From: Sulfurimonas sp. RIFCSPLOWO2_12_36_12
Lineage (GTDB): Bacteria > Campylobacterota > Campylobacteria > Campylobacterales > Sulfurimonadaceae
Reading direction: 5' to 3'
Assembly (NCBI GenBank): GCA_001829675.1
Contig: MIBZ01000062.1
Location: 1-64,000, forward strand
DNA length: 64,000 bases
Numbering within the stretch: the first letter of the stretch is position 1; each line of letters opens with the position of its first letter. The notes beneath the pieces were generated by a model that did not search any database, was not told the DNA's origin, and saw nothing but the letters and a program-made list of their open reading frames with translations. A program made the translations under genes and the position numbers. Shown one piece after another: positions 27,310-37,206 of the stretch.

Positions 27310-28678
27310 TTTTCTCAAAAATTCTCTCGCTAAACTCGGCAAACTTTCCGCGAACGGCTTTCTCAAGCTCTATCGCAAATATATTTAGCTCACGATGTTT
27401 TTTCCTTGTCTGCTTAAGAAGGGTTGTAAGACCGTTGTTGTATTTGTTTAGATAGAGATTGTCGATTTGTCTGTTTGAACCTATGACGATTGCCATGCAG
27501 TTTTCATCAAGCCTTGAGAGTATAAGCTGTGTTGTTTTTTCGCTGCTGTTTTGCCACTCGTCCATGATTACTATCGCACCGCTTAGGGTTCTGCCTCTTG
27601 CTTCTCCGGGCCAAAGCGTTTGGATATCATATTTGTACACCAGCTCTTCGGCTTTTGATTTTATGGATTCTGCACTATCGGCATTTACCCCTTTTTTGAG
27701 CCGTTTTTTTGCAATAAACTCCATCGTATCGTTTAGTGCCATGTTGTAGATTCTAAATTTTTCGTCATTTCCTGATAAAAATCCAACCTCCGCACCTTTG
27801 TCTATCGACTCTATGGAGTTTCTGACATAGACTATCTTGTCGTACAATCCTTTGTCAACAAGCCTCATGGCAGCGACAAAGGACATGAGCGTTTTACCGC
27901 TTCCGGCTTTTGCGTCAATCACCAACAGATTGTAAGCATTCTCAATAATTGCTTTTGTAAAAAATTTCTGTTTTAAGTTTACAGGTTTTACGCAAAGAGG
28001 ATTAAAATCGCTCTCGTCCATAATCATAACTTTATCGCCCACTACAATGCCGTATGCGCTATTGCCGTCACTTGATTCAAAAACATAGCAAAAATTCTCA
28101 GCTTTATGGTTAGCGTCTATCTCTTTGATGCTCTGAAGATTGAGGTTGTTAAAATAGATAGACTCTAAGTTTATGCTCTTTACAAATTCAAAATCAGGAA
28201 CTTCGCTTTTGTCGTCATTTAGTGTTTGGGTCTTGAGATTTTTAAAGAGAGCAAAGGTTCTTGCATAGATGTCGATAGATAAAAATATTACTTTTTTGCC
28301 GCGGTAGTACTCTTTTGCAACTTCGGCAACCTCTATGATTCTCTTGTCGTTGCTCTCTGAAATATGGTGTTGCTCGATTTGTGTTTCGTAACTGTTCTTT
28401 GAAATAATGTGGACGATAATGTCATCTTTATAAAGCTTGACGACTTTATAATTTTGTTTAAGGTCTATCTCTTTTATCTTTGTGGATGCCAAAAATCTGG
28501 CAAACTCTCTTGAGTAAAACCCAAGCTCGTTTGTAAGTTTTTTCTTATCTTCAAGTTCAAGCAGTACCGTTTCGGGTATTACGATTATATTAGAGCCGCT
28601 GTCGCTTAAATTTTTTATATTTTGCAGGTTTTGCAAAATAATATTTGTATCTAGTACATAAACTTTATCTTTTTCCAT
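27296..28678 (-). CDS. PhoH-like ATPase with N-terminal PIN domain
   Basis: PIN nuclease fused to a PhoH helicase/ATPase. The ATG at 28678 has GGAG nine bases upstream (an in-frame ATG at 28693 overlaps that site) and gives 460 residues. PIN domain (1-170): VYVLDTNIILQNL, VIPETVLLELEDKK, and acidic SNDKRIIEVA. ATPase (about 220-460): Walker A IDAKAGSGKTLMSF, then GEARGRTL and VIMDEWQNSS with the Arg-rich sensor IGSNRQID. Known PIN-PhoH (PhoH2) proteins act as RNA helicase/RNase. It is followed by overlapping HD and RMD1 genes. Confidence 0.85.
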   Translation of the reverse strand: MEKDKVYVLDTNIILQNLQNIKNLSDSGSNIIVIPETVLLELEDKKKLTNELGFYSREFARFLASTKIKEIDLKQNYKVVKLYKDDIIVHIISKNSYETQIEQHHISESNDKRIIEVAEVAKEYYRGKKVIFLSIDIYARTFALFKNLKTQTLNDDKSEVPDFEFVKSINLESIYFNNLNLQSIKEIDANHKAENFCYVFESSDGNSAYGIVVGDKVMIMDESDFNPLCVKPVNLKQKFFTKAIIENAYNLLVIDAKAGSGKTLMSFVAAMRLVDKGLYDKIVYVRNSIESIDKGAEVGFLSGNDEKFRIYNMALNDTMEFIAKKRLKKGVNADSAESIKSKAEELVYKYDIQTLWPGEARGRTLSGAIVIMDEWQNSSEKTTQLILSRLDENCMAIVIGSNRQIDNLYLNKYNNGLTTLLKQTRKKHRELNIFAIELEKAVRGKFAEFSERIFEKNDNK

Positions 28679-28707
28679 ACGACAATACTCCATTTTGGTT
28701 TTTTATT

Positions 28708-30468
28708 TTATAGTAATGAACTCATTGAGATGTGATTGCAATCTTGTTTTGCAACTTTTTTTTGAATAGATAAAATTTCATTAATATTGTTAATGTTTTT
28801 TTTGCATTTTGTATCGTGAATAATAACCAAAGAAGCGCTTGCGCTAAGTAAAGCAAATTTTTTCAAATTTCCATCCCTGTCTGCTGAGGTGATGCAGTCG
28901 TTTTTTTTATCTTCTTTGGAGTAAAACTCTCTCGCGTCATCTTTAAATTTTGTGAGGATATTAAATAATTTTTTTATATATTTTTTCTCGGTATCTTTAT
29001 TGAATTCTACGCCAACAAAAAAGTCATCACCGCCGATATGGGCTTTGAAAAACTCTGAAGGTAGATTTTTTCTCAAAATATCTGCAAAGAGAATAATCGC
29101 TCTATCCCCGCTTCTAAATCCATAAACATCATTAAATGCTTTAAAATTGTCTAAATCAAAATAGCATAAAATGTAGCTGTTTTGATTTGCAGTTATATCT
29201 GATAGATATTTTTCTATCATCAAATTCCCGGGAAGCTTGGTTAATGGATTTTGTTCTCTTGCATATATCAAATTTTGCTCATTCATAATGGAAATAATTG
29301 CTCTAGCCGATAAAAATCCGTAATATTTTGAGTCATTTGTTAAGATTATGCCGATTGATTCAGGGTTGTTTGAAAAAAGCTCAATTACCGTTGACATGTT
29401 GCAATTTATTTCGGTAATTCCGCAAGGCTGTATAAGGTTTTTAAGTTTGAGTTTTTTTGTGCCGCTGTTTGCCATTAATGATCTTCCATATGGCGAATAT
29501 ATAAACTCTTTAATTTTGTTTTCTTGCAAAATACCGACCGGTTCGTTTTGCGAGTTAACAACTACAGCGACTTCTATATCCGGATTTTTTTGAAAATTCT
29601 CAATGACTAAGCTCATGCTTGTATCTATAAAAAGCGGAGCTGCTTTGTCTACATATGTCTCTATTTTACAACTACTGCCTGTGGCTCTTTTTTCATTATT
29701 TAAGATGTCAATAATATGGGTATATTCATTTAGAATTTCTGCTGCTTTAAGGGTTGGTCTTTGAACAAAATAGCCCTGAATCAAGTGACACCCTATATCT
29801 CTGCATGCAAGCAGTTCCTCTTTGGTTTCAACCCCTTCAGCTATTACTTTTATGCCGAGCTGAATAGCCAAATGAGTTATGCTTCGAGTCATAAGCTTTT
29901 TTTTGATATTTGTATCTATATCGGTTAGAAAAAATCTATCTATTTTTATAATATTTGGTTTGGAGTCATAAAGAAGTTTGTAACCGGAGTGACCGACGCC
30001 AAAATCATCAATGGCAATGCAAAATTTTTCCTCTTTATAGTGGTTAAGAATCTCTTCCATTTTAGAGCTGTTTGAGATTTCATGTCTTTCTGAAATTTCA
30101 AAACAGACACCGTTTTTATCAACGCCGTAATTACTTAAGAGTTTGTTTGTGTTTCCGTTTGAGAAATCCGGCATCTCAAGAAGCCTGTTGTCGAGGTTGT
30201 AAAAGAGTTTAATATTTTTATAACCGTTAATTGTTGTGAATTTTTTTAAAGCTTTTTCTCGCAGCTTTAAATCAAAAGAGTAGAGCAGATTGTCTCTGTA
30301 AACTTCATCAAATAGTTCAAAGATAGAGCCAAAGCCCACCTCCTGATAATTTCTAAGAAGTGCTTCAACTCCGAAAATTTTTCCGGTGTGAATATTTAAA
30401 ATCGGCTGGAATGCAACATCTAGAATTTTTAAGTTGTGAATCCACTTTTTTGGCAAATCATTTTTCAT
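28708..30468 (-). CDS. EAL-CBS-GGDEF protein, probable c-di-GMP phosphodiesterase
   Basis: The 586-residue soluble protein has an EAL domain (about 13-245), a CBS pair (about 260-400) and a GGDEF domain (about 405-570). All EAL catalytic positions appear: E35-A-L, FEISER, D154-D155-FG, IIKID, AEGVE, and QGYFVQRP, so it should cleave c-di-GMP. The cyclase signature is GGDDF (479-483) rather than GGEEF/GGDEF, and no RxxD inhibitory site precedes it, so the GGDEF part may be a weak enzyme or a GTP sensor. CBS domains often bind adenine nucleotides. It follows a sensor kinase by 40 bp. Confidence 0.87.
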   Translation of the reverse strand: MKNDLPKKWIHNLKILDVAFQPILNIHTGKIFGVEALLRNYQEVGFGSIFELFDEVYRDNLLYSFDLKLREKALKKFTTINGYKNIKLFYNLDNRLLEMPDFSNGNTNKLLSNYGVDKNGVCFEISERHEISNSSKMEEILNHYKEEKFCIAIDDFGVGHSGYKLLYDSKPNIIKIDRFFLTDIDTNIKKKLMTRSITHLAIQLGIKVIAEGVETKEELLACRDIGCHLIQGYFVQRPTLKAAEILNEYTHIIDILNNEKRATGSSCKIETYVDKAAPLFIDTSMSLVIENFQKNPDIEVAVVVNSQNEPVGILQENKIKEFIYSPYGRSLMANSGTKKLKLKNLIQPCGITEINCNMSTVIELFSNNPESIGIILTNDSKYYGFLSARAIISIMNEQNLIYAREQNPLTKLPGNLMIEKYLSDITANQNSYILCYFDLDNFKAFNDVYGFRSGDRAIILFADILRKNLPSEFFKAHIGGDDFFVGVEFNKDTEKKYIKKLFNILTKFKDDAREFYSKEDKKNDCITSADRDGNLKKFALLSASASLVIIHDTKCKKNINNINEILSIQKKVAKQDCNHISMSSLL

Positions 30469-30508
30469 AGCACAAGTTTAGTGCTATTTTATTTCATGGA
30501 GGTTACAA

Positions 30509-32548
30509 CTATTTTATTTGCAAAGAAAACAGACAGAGAGTTCCGTGACCTATACCATTACTTTTAAGCGTGACATCCCCGCCTAAAATATTTGCCATTT
30601 TTTTACTTAGCGATAAGCCTAAACCGGTTCCTCTATGACTCTTTTGTATAACATTTTCAAGCTGGGTAAAGTCATTGAATAGACGATTCATATCATCTTC
30701 AGATATTCCTATGCCGCTGTCTTTTACGCTGACATATAGATTTTCTTCATCATTGTATAGCTCAAGAAGTACGCTTCCCTCTAGCGTAAACTTTATGGCA
30801 TTTGAGATAAGATTTACAACAATCTGTTTAAACATTTTAGGGTCTGTTTTGTAAATTTTATTATCAAAATTATTATAAATAAAATCAAATTTAATTTTTT
30901 TATCTTTAGCCAAAGGAGAGAGCATATTGTAACTGCTTTGAACTATCTCTAAAATATTTGCACTCTCAATATGTGCTTCCATTTTGCCGGCTTCAATCTT
31001 AGCTATGTCCAATATCTCATTTATCATGCCCAGAAGATACTGTGCAGAGGATTCAATATTTCCGACCGTATCTTTTTGGTCCTCGTTTAACTCCTCATAC
31101 TCAATCATATACTGTGCAAAACCAATAATTGCATTCAGAGGTGTTCTAAGTTCATGCGACATGTTTGAGATAAATGCGGATTTTGCCCTTGATGCCGAGG
31201 TAGTTCTCTGGATTAGTCTGATTTTATCAAGCTGCAGTGTAATCATTGAAGCGATAGAGTTGTAAAAATCCTGTTCGTTTTTATCTTCAAAGCTCTCTAT
31301 TCCTAACTCAATTGAACCAAAGTAGATTTTCTCATCATTCTCAAAATCCGTAATATAAAGATTTGTACACTCCTTGTCGGTAGTTCTATTTTTATCTTTT
31401 TGAAAATGCAGATTCTCTTTATGTGTCAACTTTTTTATCTCCTCGATTGAGACATTTATGCACTCATCTTCACTTTTTGTCTGTATGATAGTATTAAAAA
31501 CTTCGATTAGCTGAGTAAACCTTTTTAGCCTCAGCTTGTTCTCTTCTTCTAGCGTTTGCAGGGCAGAGTAGGTGGTTTTAAGCATATTATTAAAAGAGTG
31601 CGTGAGCGTGGCTATCTCATCTTGCGAATTTACATTCAGTTGTGCGGAGTAGTTTTGCGTTTTGGTTATGTAGTTTGTTGTTGCAGTTAACTCTTCAATC
31701 GGTTTTACAATCTCTCTTGATTGTTTGATGGACATATAGATAATCAGTATGAAAATTATAAACGACATGTAGAGCATAAAACTGATAAAATCGTATAAAA
31801 ATTCAAGTGCAACACTTTTATCTACGGCATAAACAATATGCCAGTCATTTAAAACAGATGATAATTTTTCATACACAACAACATATTTACTATCTATAAT
31901 GCTGTTTGTTTTATTGTAGAAATTTATTTTTAGAGGAATGTTTTCACCTATAATAAAATTATTTTTCGAATCTATTATGTATGAGTGAACAGTGTCATTG
32001 TGTGTCAGATATGAGTCTAGATTTTTTAGATTGTACTTTAAAACCAAAAATCCGAGTTTTTTTGTCTTGTCGAAAGAGGCGCTAATTTGTGAATACATGT
32101 ATAAATAGTTATCTTTTATATATGTTCCGTAGTTTTTTACATTTAACTCATTCATGCTATATTTTTCAAGCAATATATTTTTATCGGATGAAGCAACTAT
32201 TGTGGAGTCCAAAGCTACCGCCATAAAGGTTATGTCTAAATTTAAATCGTCTCTTTTTTGAGTTAAAAGCCTTGAGATTCTTTTATCTATATCTTCTGCT
32301 AAAAGGTCATCCATCAAATCAAGTGAGCTTAGAAACCTGACCTCTTTAGTTAAGCTCACAAGATGGTTGTCAATTAGTTCTATTACAACTTTGGTTCTCT
32401 CAAGATGTTCATTAATAATTTTGTTTACTATTTTTGATTCACTTAAAAAAAGCGTATATACCAAAAGTGTCAGAAACGGCAAAAAACCGATAATTATAAA
32501 AATAGAGAGCAGTTTATTGCGTAGTGATTTTTTTATAAAATTAAACAT
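30509..32548 (-). CDS. Membrane sensor histidine kinase with HAMP domain
   Basis: The 679-residue protein has membrane helices at about 12-35 and 252-273 around a 215-residue periplasmic sensor resembling a double Cache fold, a HAMP domain (about 275-325), a GAF-like cytoplasmic stretch (about 340-445), H465 in ISNMSHELRTPLNAIIGFA, and an ATPase domain ending with DSGIGI and HRGTGLGLSLSKKMANILGG. No receiver domain is attached. Its ATG lies inside the end of the HD-GYP regulator gene (8-bp overlap), so this regulator is the obvious phosphotransfer partner. Confidence 0.87.
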   Translation of the reverse strand: MFNFIKKSLRNKLLSIFIIIGFLPFLTLLVYTLFLSESKIVNKIINEHLERTKVVIELIDNHLVSLTKEVRFLSSLDLMDDLLAEDIDKRISRLLTQKRDDLNLDITFMAVALDSTIVASSDKNILLEKYSMNELNVKNYGTYIKDNYLYMYSQISASFDKTKKLGFLVLKYNLKNLDSYLTHNDTVHSYIIDSKNNFIIGENIPLKINFYNKTNSIIDSKYVVVYEKLSSVLNDWHIVYAVDKSVALEFLYDFISFMLYMSFIIFILIIYMSIKQSREIVKPIEELTATTNYITKTQNYSAQLNVNSQDEIATLTHSFNNMLKTTYSALQTLEEENKLRLKRFTQLIEVFNTIIQTKSEDECINVSIEEIKKLTHKENLHFQKDKNRTTDKECTNLYITDFENDEKIYFGSIELGIESFEDKNEQDFYNSIASMITLQLDKIRLIQRTTSASRAKSAFISNMSHELRTPLNAIIGFAQYMIEYEELNEDQKDTVGNIESSAQYLLGMINEILDIAKIEAGKMEAHIESANILEIVQSSYNMLSPLAKDKKIKFDFIYNNFDNKIYKTDPKMFKQIVVNLISNAIKFTLEGSVLLELYNDEENLYVSVKDSGIGISEDDMNRLFNDFTQLENVIQKSHRGTGLGLSLSKKMANILGGDVTLKSNGIGHGTLCLFSLQIK

Positions 32549-33596
32549 CTTGAAGTTTTGTTCTTATGGCTAAAATTTCATCCAAGCTATCCATAAACAG
32601 CTCAACAACATTTGGATGAAAATGTGTCCCTGAGTCATTTTGAATGATTTCAAGAGCTTTTTCAAGCGTAAATGCTCTCTTGTAAGGTCTCTCGCTAAGC
32701 AGTGCATCAAACACATCGACAACGGCAACTATGGCACCGCTAAGCGGGATATTATCGCCTACTAAGCCATTTGGATACCCTTTGCCGTTATATTTTTCAT
32801 GATGAGTATGAGCTATTTCAGCCGCAAGTTTTAAAAGCGGTGTCTCTTTTTGAGAGAGTATTGAGTATCCGATGGCGGAGTGCTGTTTCATTATCTCAAA
32901 CTCCTCATCATCAAGTTTCCCTGCTTTTAAAAGGATATTGTCCGCAATACCGACTTTACCAATATCATGCATAGGAGACGCCAACCTCATAAGCTCGACA
33001 TCTTCACTGCTCCATCCGAATTTTCTGGCTATGAGCGCCGCCATTTCGCCGACTCTAAGGGTGTGAGCTGATGTTTCATTGTCTCTGTATTCAGCAGTTT
33101 TGGCCAAAATAGAGATGATGTCTTGTTCGCTTTTTTGGATTTCAATGAGAGCACTTTGGAGCTCTTTAGTCTTCTTTGCAACCTCTTGCTCCAAGATTAT
33201 CTTGTGTTCTTTGAGCATATTTTGGTAAGCTCCGAGTTTAATAGCATTTTTTACTCTAAGGCTGAATTCTACAATGTCATAAGGTTTTGTCAGATACTCA
33301 TTTGCACCTAGTTTCAAACCTTTTGTAATGGCCTCCTTGTCTGAAAGAGCGGAGATGATGATAAGCGGAATCGCAGAAAATCTCTCATCACTCTTTATAA
33401 TAGTTGTGGCTTCATACCCGTCCATAACAGGCATCATCAAATCCATCAAAATCAAATCAACTCTTTGCGTATTTAAAACCTCTATAGCTTCTTTGCCATT
33501 TTGCGCTTCGATGACATTAAAACCCTCTTTGTTCAGTATTTTAGAGGCAACTTTTCTGTTCATCAACTCATCATCACATAGGAGTACCGTACTCAT
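32541..33596 (-). CDS. Response regulator with HD-GYP c-di-GMP phosphodiesterase output
   Basis: The ATG at 33596 (MSTVLLCDDE) overlaps the upstream stop (TAATG) and has GGAG six bases before it; it gives 351 residues. Receiver: D8-D9, phosphoacceptor D52 in LILMDLMMPVMDG, Lys in YLTKPYD. A coiled linker follows, then an HD-GYP domain with SAHTLRVGEMAALIA, SPMHDIGKVGI, KQHSAIGYSIL and HHEKYNGKGYPNGL, all metal and signature residues present. Predicted to degrade c-di-GMP when phosphorylated by the kinase encoded next. Confidence 0.9.
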   Translation of the reverse strand: MSTVLLCDDELMNRKVASKILNKEGFNVIEAQNGKEAIEVLNTQRVDLILMDLMMPVMDGYEATTIIKSDERFSAIPLIIISALSDKEAITKGLKLGANEYLTKPYDIVEFSLRVKNAIKLGAYQNMLKEHKIILEQEVAKKTKELQSALIEIQKSEQDIISILAKTAEYRDNETSAHTLRVGEMAALIARKFGWSSEDVELMRLASPMHDIGKVGIADNILLKAGKLDDEEFEIMKQHSAIGYSILSQKETPLLKLAAEIAHTHHEKYNGKGYPNGLVGDNIPLSGAIVAVVDVFDALLSERPYKRAFTLEKALEIIQNDSGTHFHPNVVELFMDSLDEILAIRTKLQDV

Positions 33597-34009
33597 TATT
33601 CGCTCCATCTGTATAAAACTTTTACGCTATTATCAAGATTTTTTGCGTTAATATATCCTATGGCGCCTTCAACATTTTTTATAAAAGTTTTGACACTCTC
33701 TTCGGACTGCATAGAAACGGGCGGTCTTTTTCCAATATAGTGCTCTTTTGTCCAGTAAGATTTTAGCCTCTCAAAATTCATCTCTACAATTTTATTTTCA
33801 AACTTTTCTCTTATCGGGTCCATTGCTCCTAAATTTACAGGAACGGCATTAATGCTATCAATAACGGTTATTTTTTTCAAAAATATCGCTTTAATCTGCG
33901 TGGTTGATAAATCTTTCATTTTGGGGTTTGAAATGACAACATACTCATCAGCAGAAGAGAGGGTAGATAACATAATAGTTGATAAAAAAATTATGATAGC
34001 TGTTTTCAT
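33596..34009 (-). CDS. Small periplasmic PstS-like binding protein
   Basis: The 137-residue protein has a Sec signal peptide (MKTAIIIFLSTIMLSTLSSA, cleavage before DEYVV) and a mature domain like the short PBP-like proteins related to phosphate-binding PstS: SNPKMKDLSTTQIKAIFLKK, then FERLKSYWTKEHYIGKRPP and VEGAIGYINAK. It is about half of a full PstS, as in other members of this group that are not transporter subunits. It abuts the porin gene and the HD-GYP regulator gene, so it may feed ligand information to the adjacent kinase. Ligand unknown. Confidence 0.72.
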   Translation of the reverse strand: MKTAIIIFLSTIMLSTLSSADEYVVISNPKMKDLSTTQIKAIFLKKITVIDSINAVPVNLGAMDPIREKFENKIVEMNFERLKSYWTKEHYIGKRPPVSMQSEESVKTFIKNVEGAIGYINAKNLDNSVKVLYRWSE

Positions 34010-34998
34010 TAGAAGAGCACTGAAAAAGAGAATAGAAACTGATTTTGCTCACTCTGTGAGTGAAACTGATATTCAGATTTGATTGCAATAGGATAGAGCG
34101 GTCTGTATGTGTAGCCAAAAATCAACATGTCATCATCGATTGCAGTTACTCTGTCATCATACGATTCAACTCTTATGATTCCCAAATGCTGTTCACTAAA
34201 GCGGTATAAACCTTGAATATATCCGGCGTATTCGGTAGTAAAATCACTTTTTGATTTTTGTGAACCTATCTCAGCCAAAATCTGATATTTGTCAGATTCA
34301 TATTTGCCGGATAGAAGCATATAGTAAAGATTGTCTTCGACTACACTCTCGCTAAGGTTGTGAAAATAACCGCCGTTTAATTTAACCGTATAGTCGTTTT
34401 TCTCATACGATACGCCAAAACCATAATGTTCATTCATCTTGTAGTTATTATACTCATAGCTGATGTCATTATTGTGCTGCAGCATAACATCAACTTTTAG
34501 CTCACCCTCGCCATATGAGATATAAGAGCTGTTTAGACCGGTTGTAAACTTTGGAAAAAGTATATTTGTACTCACCGGATTTGATGTTGTTTCGCGCAGG
34601 ACATTTATTGGCAAGAGGTTCCAAAAACCTATCGGCGAGTTGTATTTACCGGCTCTAAGCATGTAGTTTTCATTAAAATTATAGTCTAAATATAGTCTTT
34701 CGGTGTACAGTTTATCGTTATGAGTGGTGTTTTTAACACCGTTTTGGTGCGTCTCGACATACGCCTCTTTAAACTCAAGCTCGACCAAGTATGAGAATCT
34801 ATCGTAATCTCCATAGCCTAAAATAGCCACATCATCAACTCTGTATCTGTCAATATCGTCCGTATGTTTGTAGTCGAGTGAAAAGTAGCCGCCTACATAA
34901 AATGGGAGTGAGCCGACTTGCACACCTTTGCCCAACTGATACTCCTCATTGGCGTCTAAAGAGAGCAGAAATATAAAAACAAGAGAGATATAACGCAT
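34009..34998 (-). CDS. Outer-membrane beta-barrel porin-like protein
   Basis: The 329-residue protein has a short signal peptide (MRYISLVFIFLLSLDA) and then repeated amphipathic strands with aromatic girdles, such as LPFYVGGYFSLDYKH, LYLDYNFNENYMLRAGKY and SPIGFWNLLPINVLRE, ending in phenylalanine (FSFSVLF), the usual outer-membrane signature. It looks like a phosphate-selective-porin/O-P type barrel or a similar 12-16-strand barrel. It is 21 bp after murI and overlaps the binding-protein gene by a base. Substrate unknown. Confidence 0.72.
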   Translation of the reverse strand: MRYISLVFIFLLSLDANEEYQLGKGVQVGSLPFYVGGYFSLDYKHTDDIDRYRVDDVAILGYGDYDRFSYLVELEFKEAYVETHQNGVKNTTHNDKLYTERLYLDYNFNENYMLRAGKYNSPIGFWNLLPINVLRETTSNPVSTNILFPKFTTGLNSSYISYGEGELKVDVMLQHNNDISYEYNNYKMNEHYGFGVSYEKNDYTVKLNGGYFHNLSESVVEDNLYYMLLSGKYESDKYQILAEIGSQKSKSDFTTEYAGYIQGLYRFSEQHLGIIRVESYDDRVTAIDDDMLIFGYTYRPLYPIAIKSEYQFHSQSEQNQFLFSFSVLF

Positions 34999-35019
34999 AT
35001 AAAATTTCCTTTTATTGTT

Positions 35020-35763
35020 TTATATATTTAGCCACTTTTTGCCGATAGCCTTTAGAGATTCCGGATTTTCTGAAGCAAAAAATTCCAACTTTGTTTTCTC
35101 ATATTTTGTGTTGAACTTAAAATCAATCTCCAACTGCTGAACAATCGCATCGCCTGAGTGAATCAATATCGTCTCTTTGCCGAAATAGTTTTGGATAGCG
35201 TCTGAGATTAGAGGAAAGTGGGTACAGCCGAGTATTATGGCATCTGGTTTTGCAATATCGCTAAAGTAGTGTCTAAATGTTGCTTCTAAAATCTCGCCGC
35301 TGTAAATCTCTTCTTCAACGATTGGAACAAAAAGTCCCGTTGCTTTTGCTTGAAGATTGTTAAAACCTTTTGCTTTTAAACCTGTTTCGTAAGCTTTTGA
35401 GTTGATTGTCGCTTTTGTTCCGAGAATTAATATGTTTGAGTTTTTATCTTTAATCGCATTTGCCGTTGCTAGGATACCGGCTTCAACAACGCCGATAACA
35501 GGGCAAGAGGAAACTTCTCTCATCTCTGTAAGTGCATGAGCGCTAACAGTGTTGCAAGCGACGATGATGAGGTCAAGTTCAAAGTTTTTGAAAAATTCTA
35601 CGGCTTCAATCGCATAGCGGATAATTGTAGTTTTGTCTTTTATGCCATAAGGAACGCGTGCGGTGTCTCCAAAGTAGATAATCTCTTCAAAAAGTCGATG
35701 TTGCAGGAGTGATTTAACAACCGTTAAACCGCCGATTCCGCTGTCAAATACACCTACTTTCAT
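35020..35763 (-). CDS. murI: Glutamate racemase
   Basis: Makes D-glutamate for peptidoglycan. The 247-residue protein has VGVFDSGIGGLTVVK, the GDTARVPYG loop, and the two catalytic cysteines in IVACNTVSAHAL and ILGCTHFPLI. Length is standard. It directly overlaps rho by one base, and the gap to the next gene is 21 bp. Confidence 0.95.
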   Translation of the reverse strand: MKVGVFDSGIGGLTVVKSLLQHRLFEEIIYFGDTARVPYGIKDKTTIIRYAIEAVEFFKNFELDLIIVACNTVSAHALTEMREVSSCPVIGVVEAGILATANAIKDKNSNILILGTKATINSKAYETGLKAKGFNNLQAKATGLFVPIVEEEIYSGEILEATFRHYFSDIAKPDAIILGCTHFPLISDAIQNYFGKETILIHSGDAIVQQLEIDFKFNTKYEKTKLEFFASENPESLKAIGKKWLNI

Positions 35764-37106
35764 TATTGGTTCGGGTTCATGCTTTCTAAAAACTCTGCAT
35801 TCGTAGCTTTTTTGCCCATTGTCGTATAGACAAATTTCAGTGCTTCTATTTCGTTCTCCTGCTTATGAATCATCTGGCGAAGGATAAATACTTTTTGCAG
35901 TATTTCAGGACCGATAAGAAGCTCTTCTTTTCTAGTTCCGGATTTAAGAATATCAATAGCAGGGAAAATTCTTCTTTCTGCGATTTTGCGGTCAAGAACA
36001 ACCTCTGAGTTGCCGGTACCTTTGAACTCTTCAAAGATAACTTCATCCATTCTGCTTCCCGTATCTATAAGGGCAGTTGCGATGATGGTTAAGCTTCCGC
36101 CGTTTTCTATGTTTCTGGCAGCTCCGAAAAATCTTTTTGGTTTATGCAGAGCGTTTGCATCAACACCACCGCTTAGAACCTTGCCGCTTGATGGCGTAAC
36201 AGTATTGTAGGCACGGGCAAGACGAGTGATAGAGTCTAGTAAAATAACAACATTGCGACCAAGCTCAACGCGTCTTTTTGCCTTCTCTATTACCATCTCC
36301 GCAACTTTTACATGGTTTTTTGCAGGCATATCAAAAGTTGAGCTGTAAACATCGCCCTTAACACTTCTCTCCATGTCTGTTACCTCTTCAGGTCTCTCAT
36401 CAACAAGCAGAACCATCAAGTCTATCTCTGGGTGATTGTGAGTTATACCGTGAGCAATCTCTTTTAAAAGCTCTGTTTTACCGCTTCTTGGAGGTGCAAC
36501 GATAAGACCGCGTTGACCCTTGCCGATAGGAGCAAACAGGTCCATCATACGACCTGTTAAGCCTTTTTCGTAGTACTCTAGTTTAATCTGTTCTGTTGGA
36601 TAAAGCGGAGTAAGGTTTTCAAAAAGCGGTCTTTTTTTGCTCTCTTCAGGAGGCAGACCGTTAACAGCTTCTATCTTTATGAGCGCGTAGTATCTCTCTT
36701 GCTCTTTTGGAGGACGAACCTGCCCCGTAACAACATCTCCGTTACGAAGTGCAAAGCGTTTAATCTGTGTATTTGATACATAAGCGTCGTTAATACTCTC
36801 ATCAAAACTTTTATCAATAGAGCGGATAAAACCGTAACCGTCTTGCATGATTTCTAAAATACCGCTAAATAGAATAAAACCGCCTTGTTCAGTTTGAGCT
36901 TTTAGTATCTCAAATATAAGGTCTTGTCTTTTTAATTCATTCGGATGTTCAATGTTTAGCTCAGCAGCCATAGCTGTCAGCTCTTCTATGCCCTTAATGC
37001 GGAGGTCTTCGACACTGGCACCTTTAACCGGGTTGTGCGTTCTTGCTTTTGGAGTACTTTTGTTGTTAGTGGTTTTACGAGGTTGTTGCGGAGTGTTTTC
37101 GCTCAT
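35763..37106 (-). CDS. rho: Transcription termination factor Rho
   Basis: Hexameric RNA helicase that ends transcription. The 447-residue protein has an extended Lys/Thr-rich N-terminal tail, the Rho N-domain ([18 protein letters not shown]), the cold-shock-like RNA-binding part ([17 protein letters not shown]), Walker [30 protein letters not shown], and the Q-/R-loop strings [21 protein letters not shown]. It starts the long minus-strand run that continues into murI. Confidence 0.97.
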   Translation of the reverse strand: MSENTPQQPRKTTNNKSTPKARTHNPVKGASVEDLRIKGIEELTAMAAELNIEHPNELKRQDLIFEILKAQTEQGGFILFSGILEIMQDGYGFIRSIDKSFDESINDAYVSNTQIKRFALRNGDVVTGQVRPPKEQERYYALIKIEAVNGLPPEESKKRPLFENLTPLYPTEQIKLEYYEKGLTGRMMDLFAPIGKGQRGLIVAPPRSGKTELLKEIAHGITHNHPEIDLMVLLVDERPEEVTDMERSVKGDVYSSTFDMPAKNHVKVAEMVIEKAKRRVELGRNVVILLDSITRLARAYNTVTPSSGKVLSGGVDANALHKPKRFFGAARNIENGGSLTIIATALIDTGSRMDEVIFEEFKGTGNSEVVLDRKIAERRIFPAIDILKSGTRKEELLIGPEILQKVFILRQMIHKQENEIEALKFVYTTMGKKATNAEFLESMNPNQ

Positions 37107-37206
37107 AAGATAGTTACCTTAATATTTTGAGATTTGCCCTGTGGATTTTACTTGTATGGTGCGTAGGGAAGCGTAAGATGATTTCATACAATTTTTTGAT
37201 GCCGTA

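Noticed and set aside
27310..27366. Longer start for the HD hydrolase
   Set aside because: It falls entirely within the phoH coding end and adds no recognisable residues; the ATG at 27309 is better.
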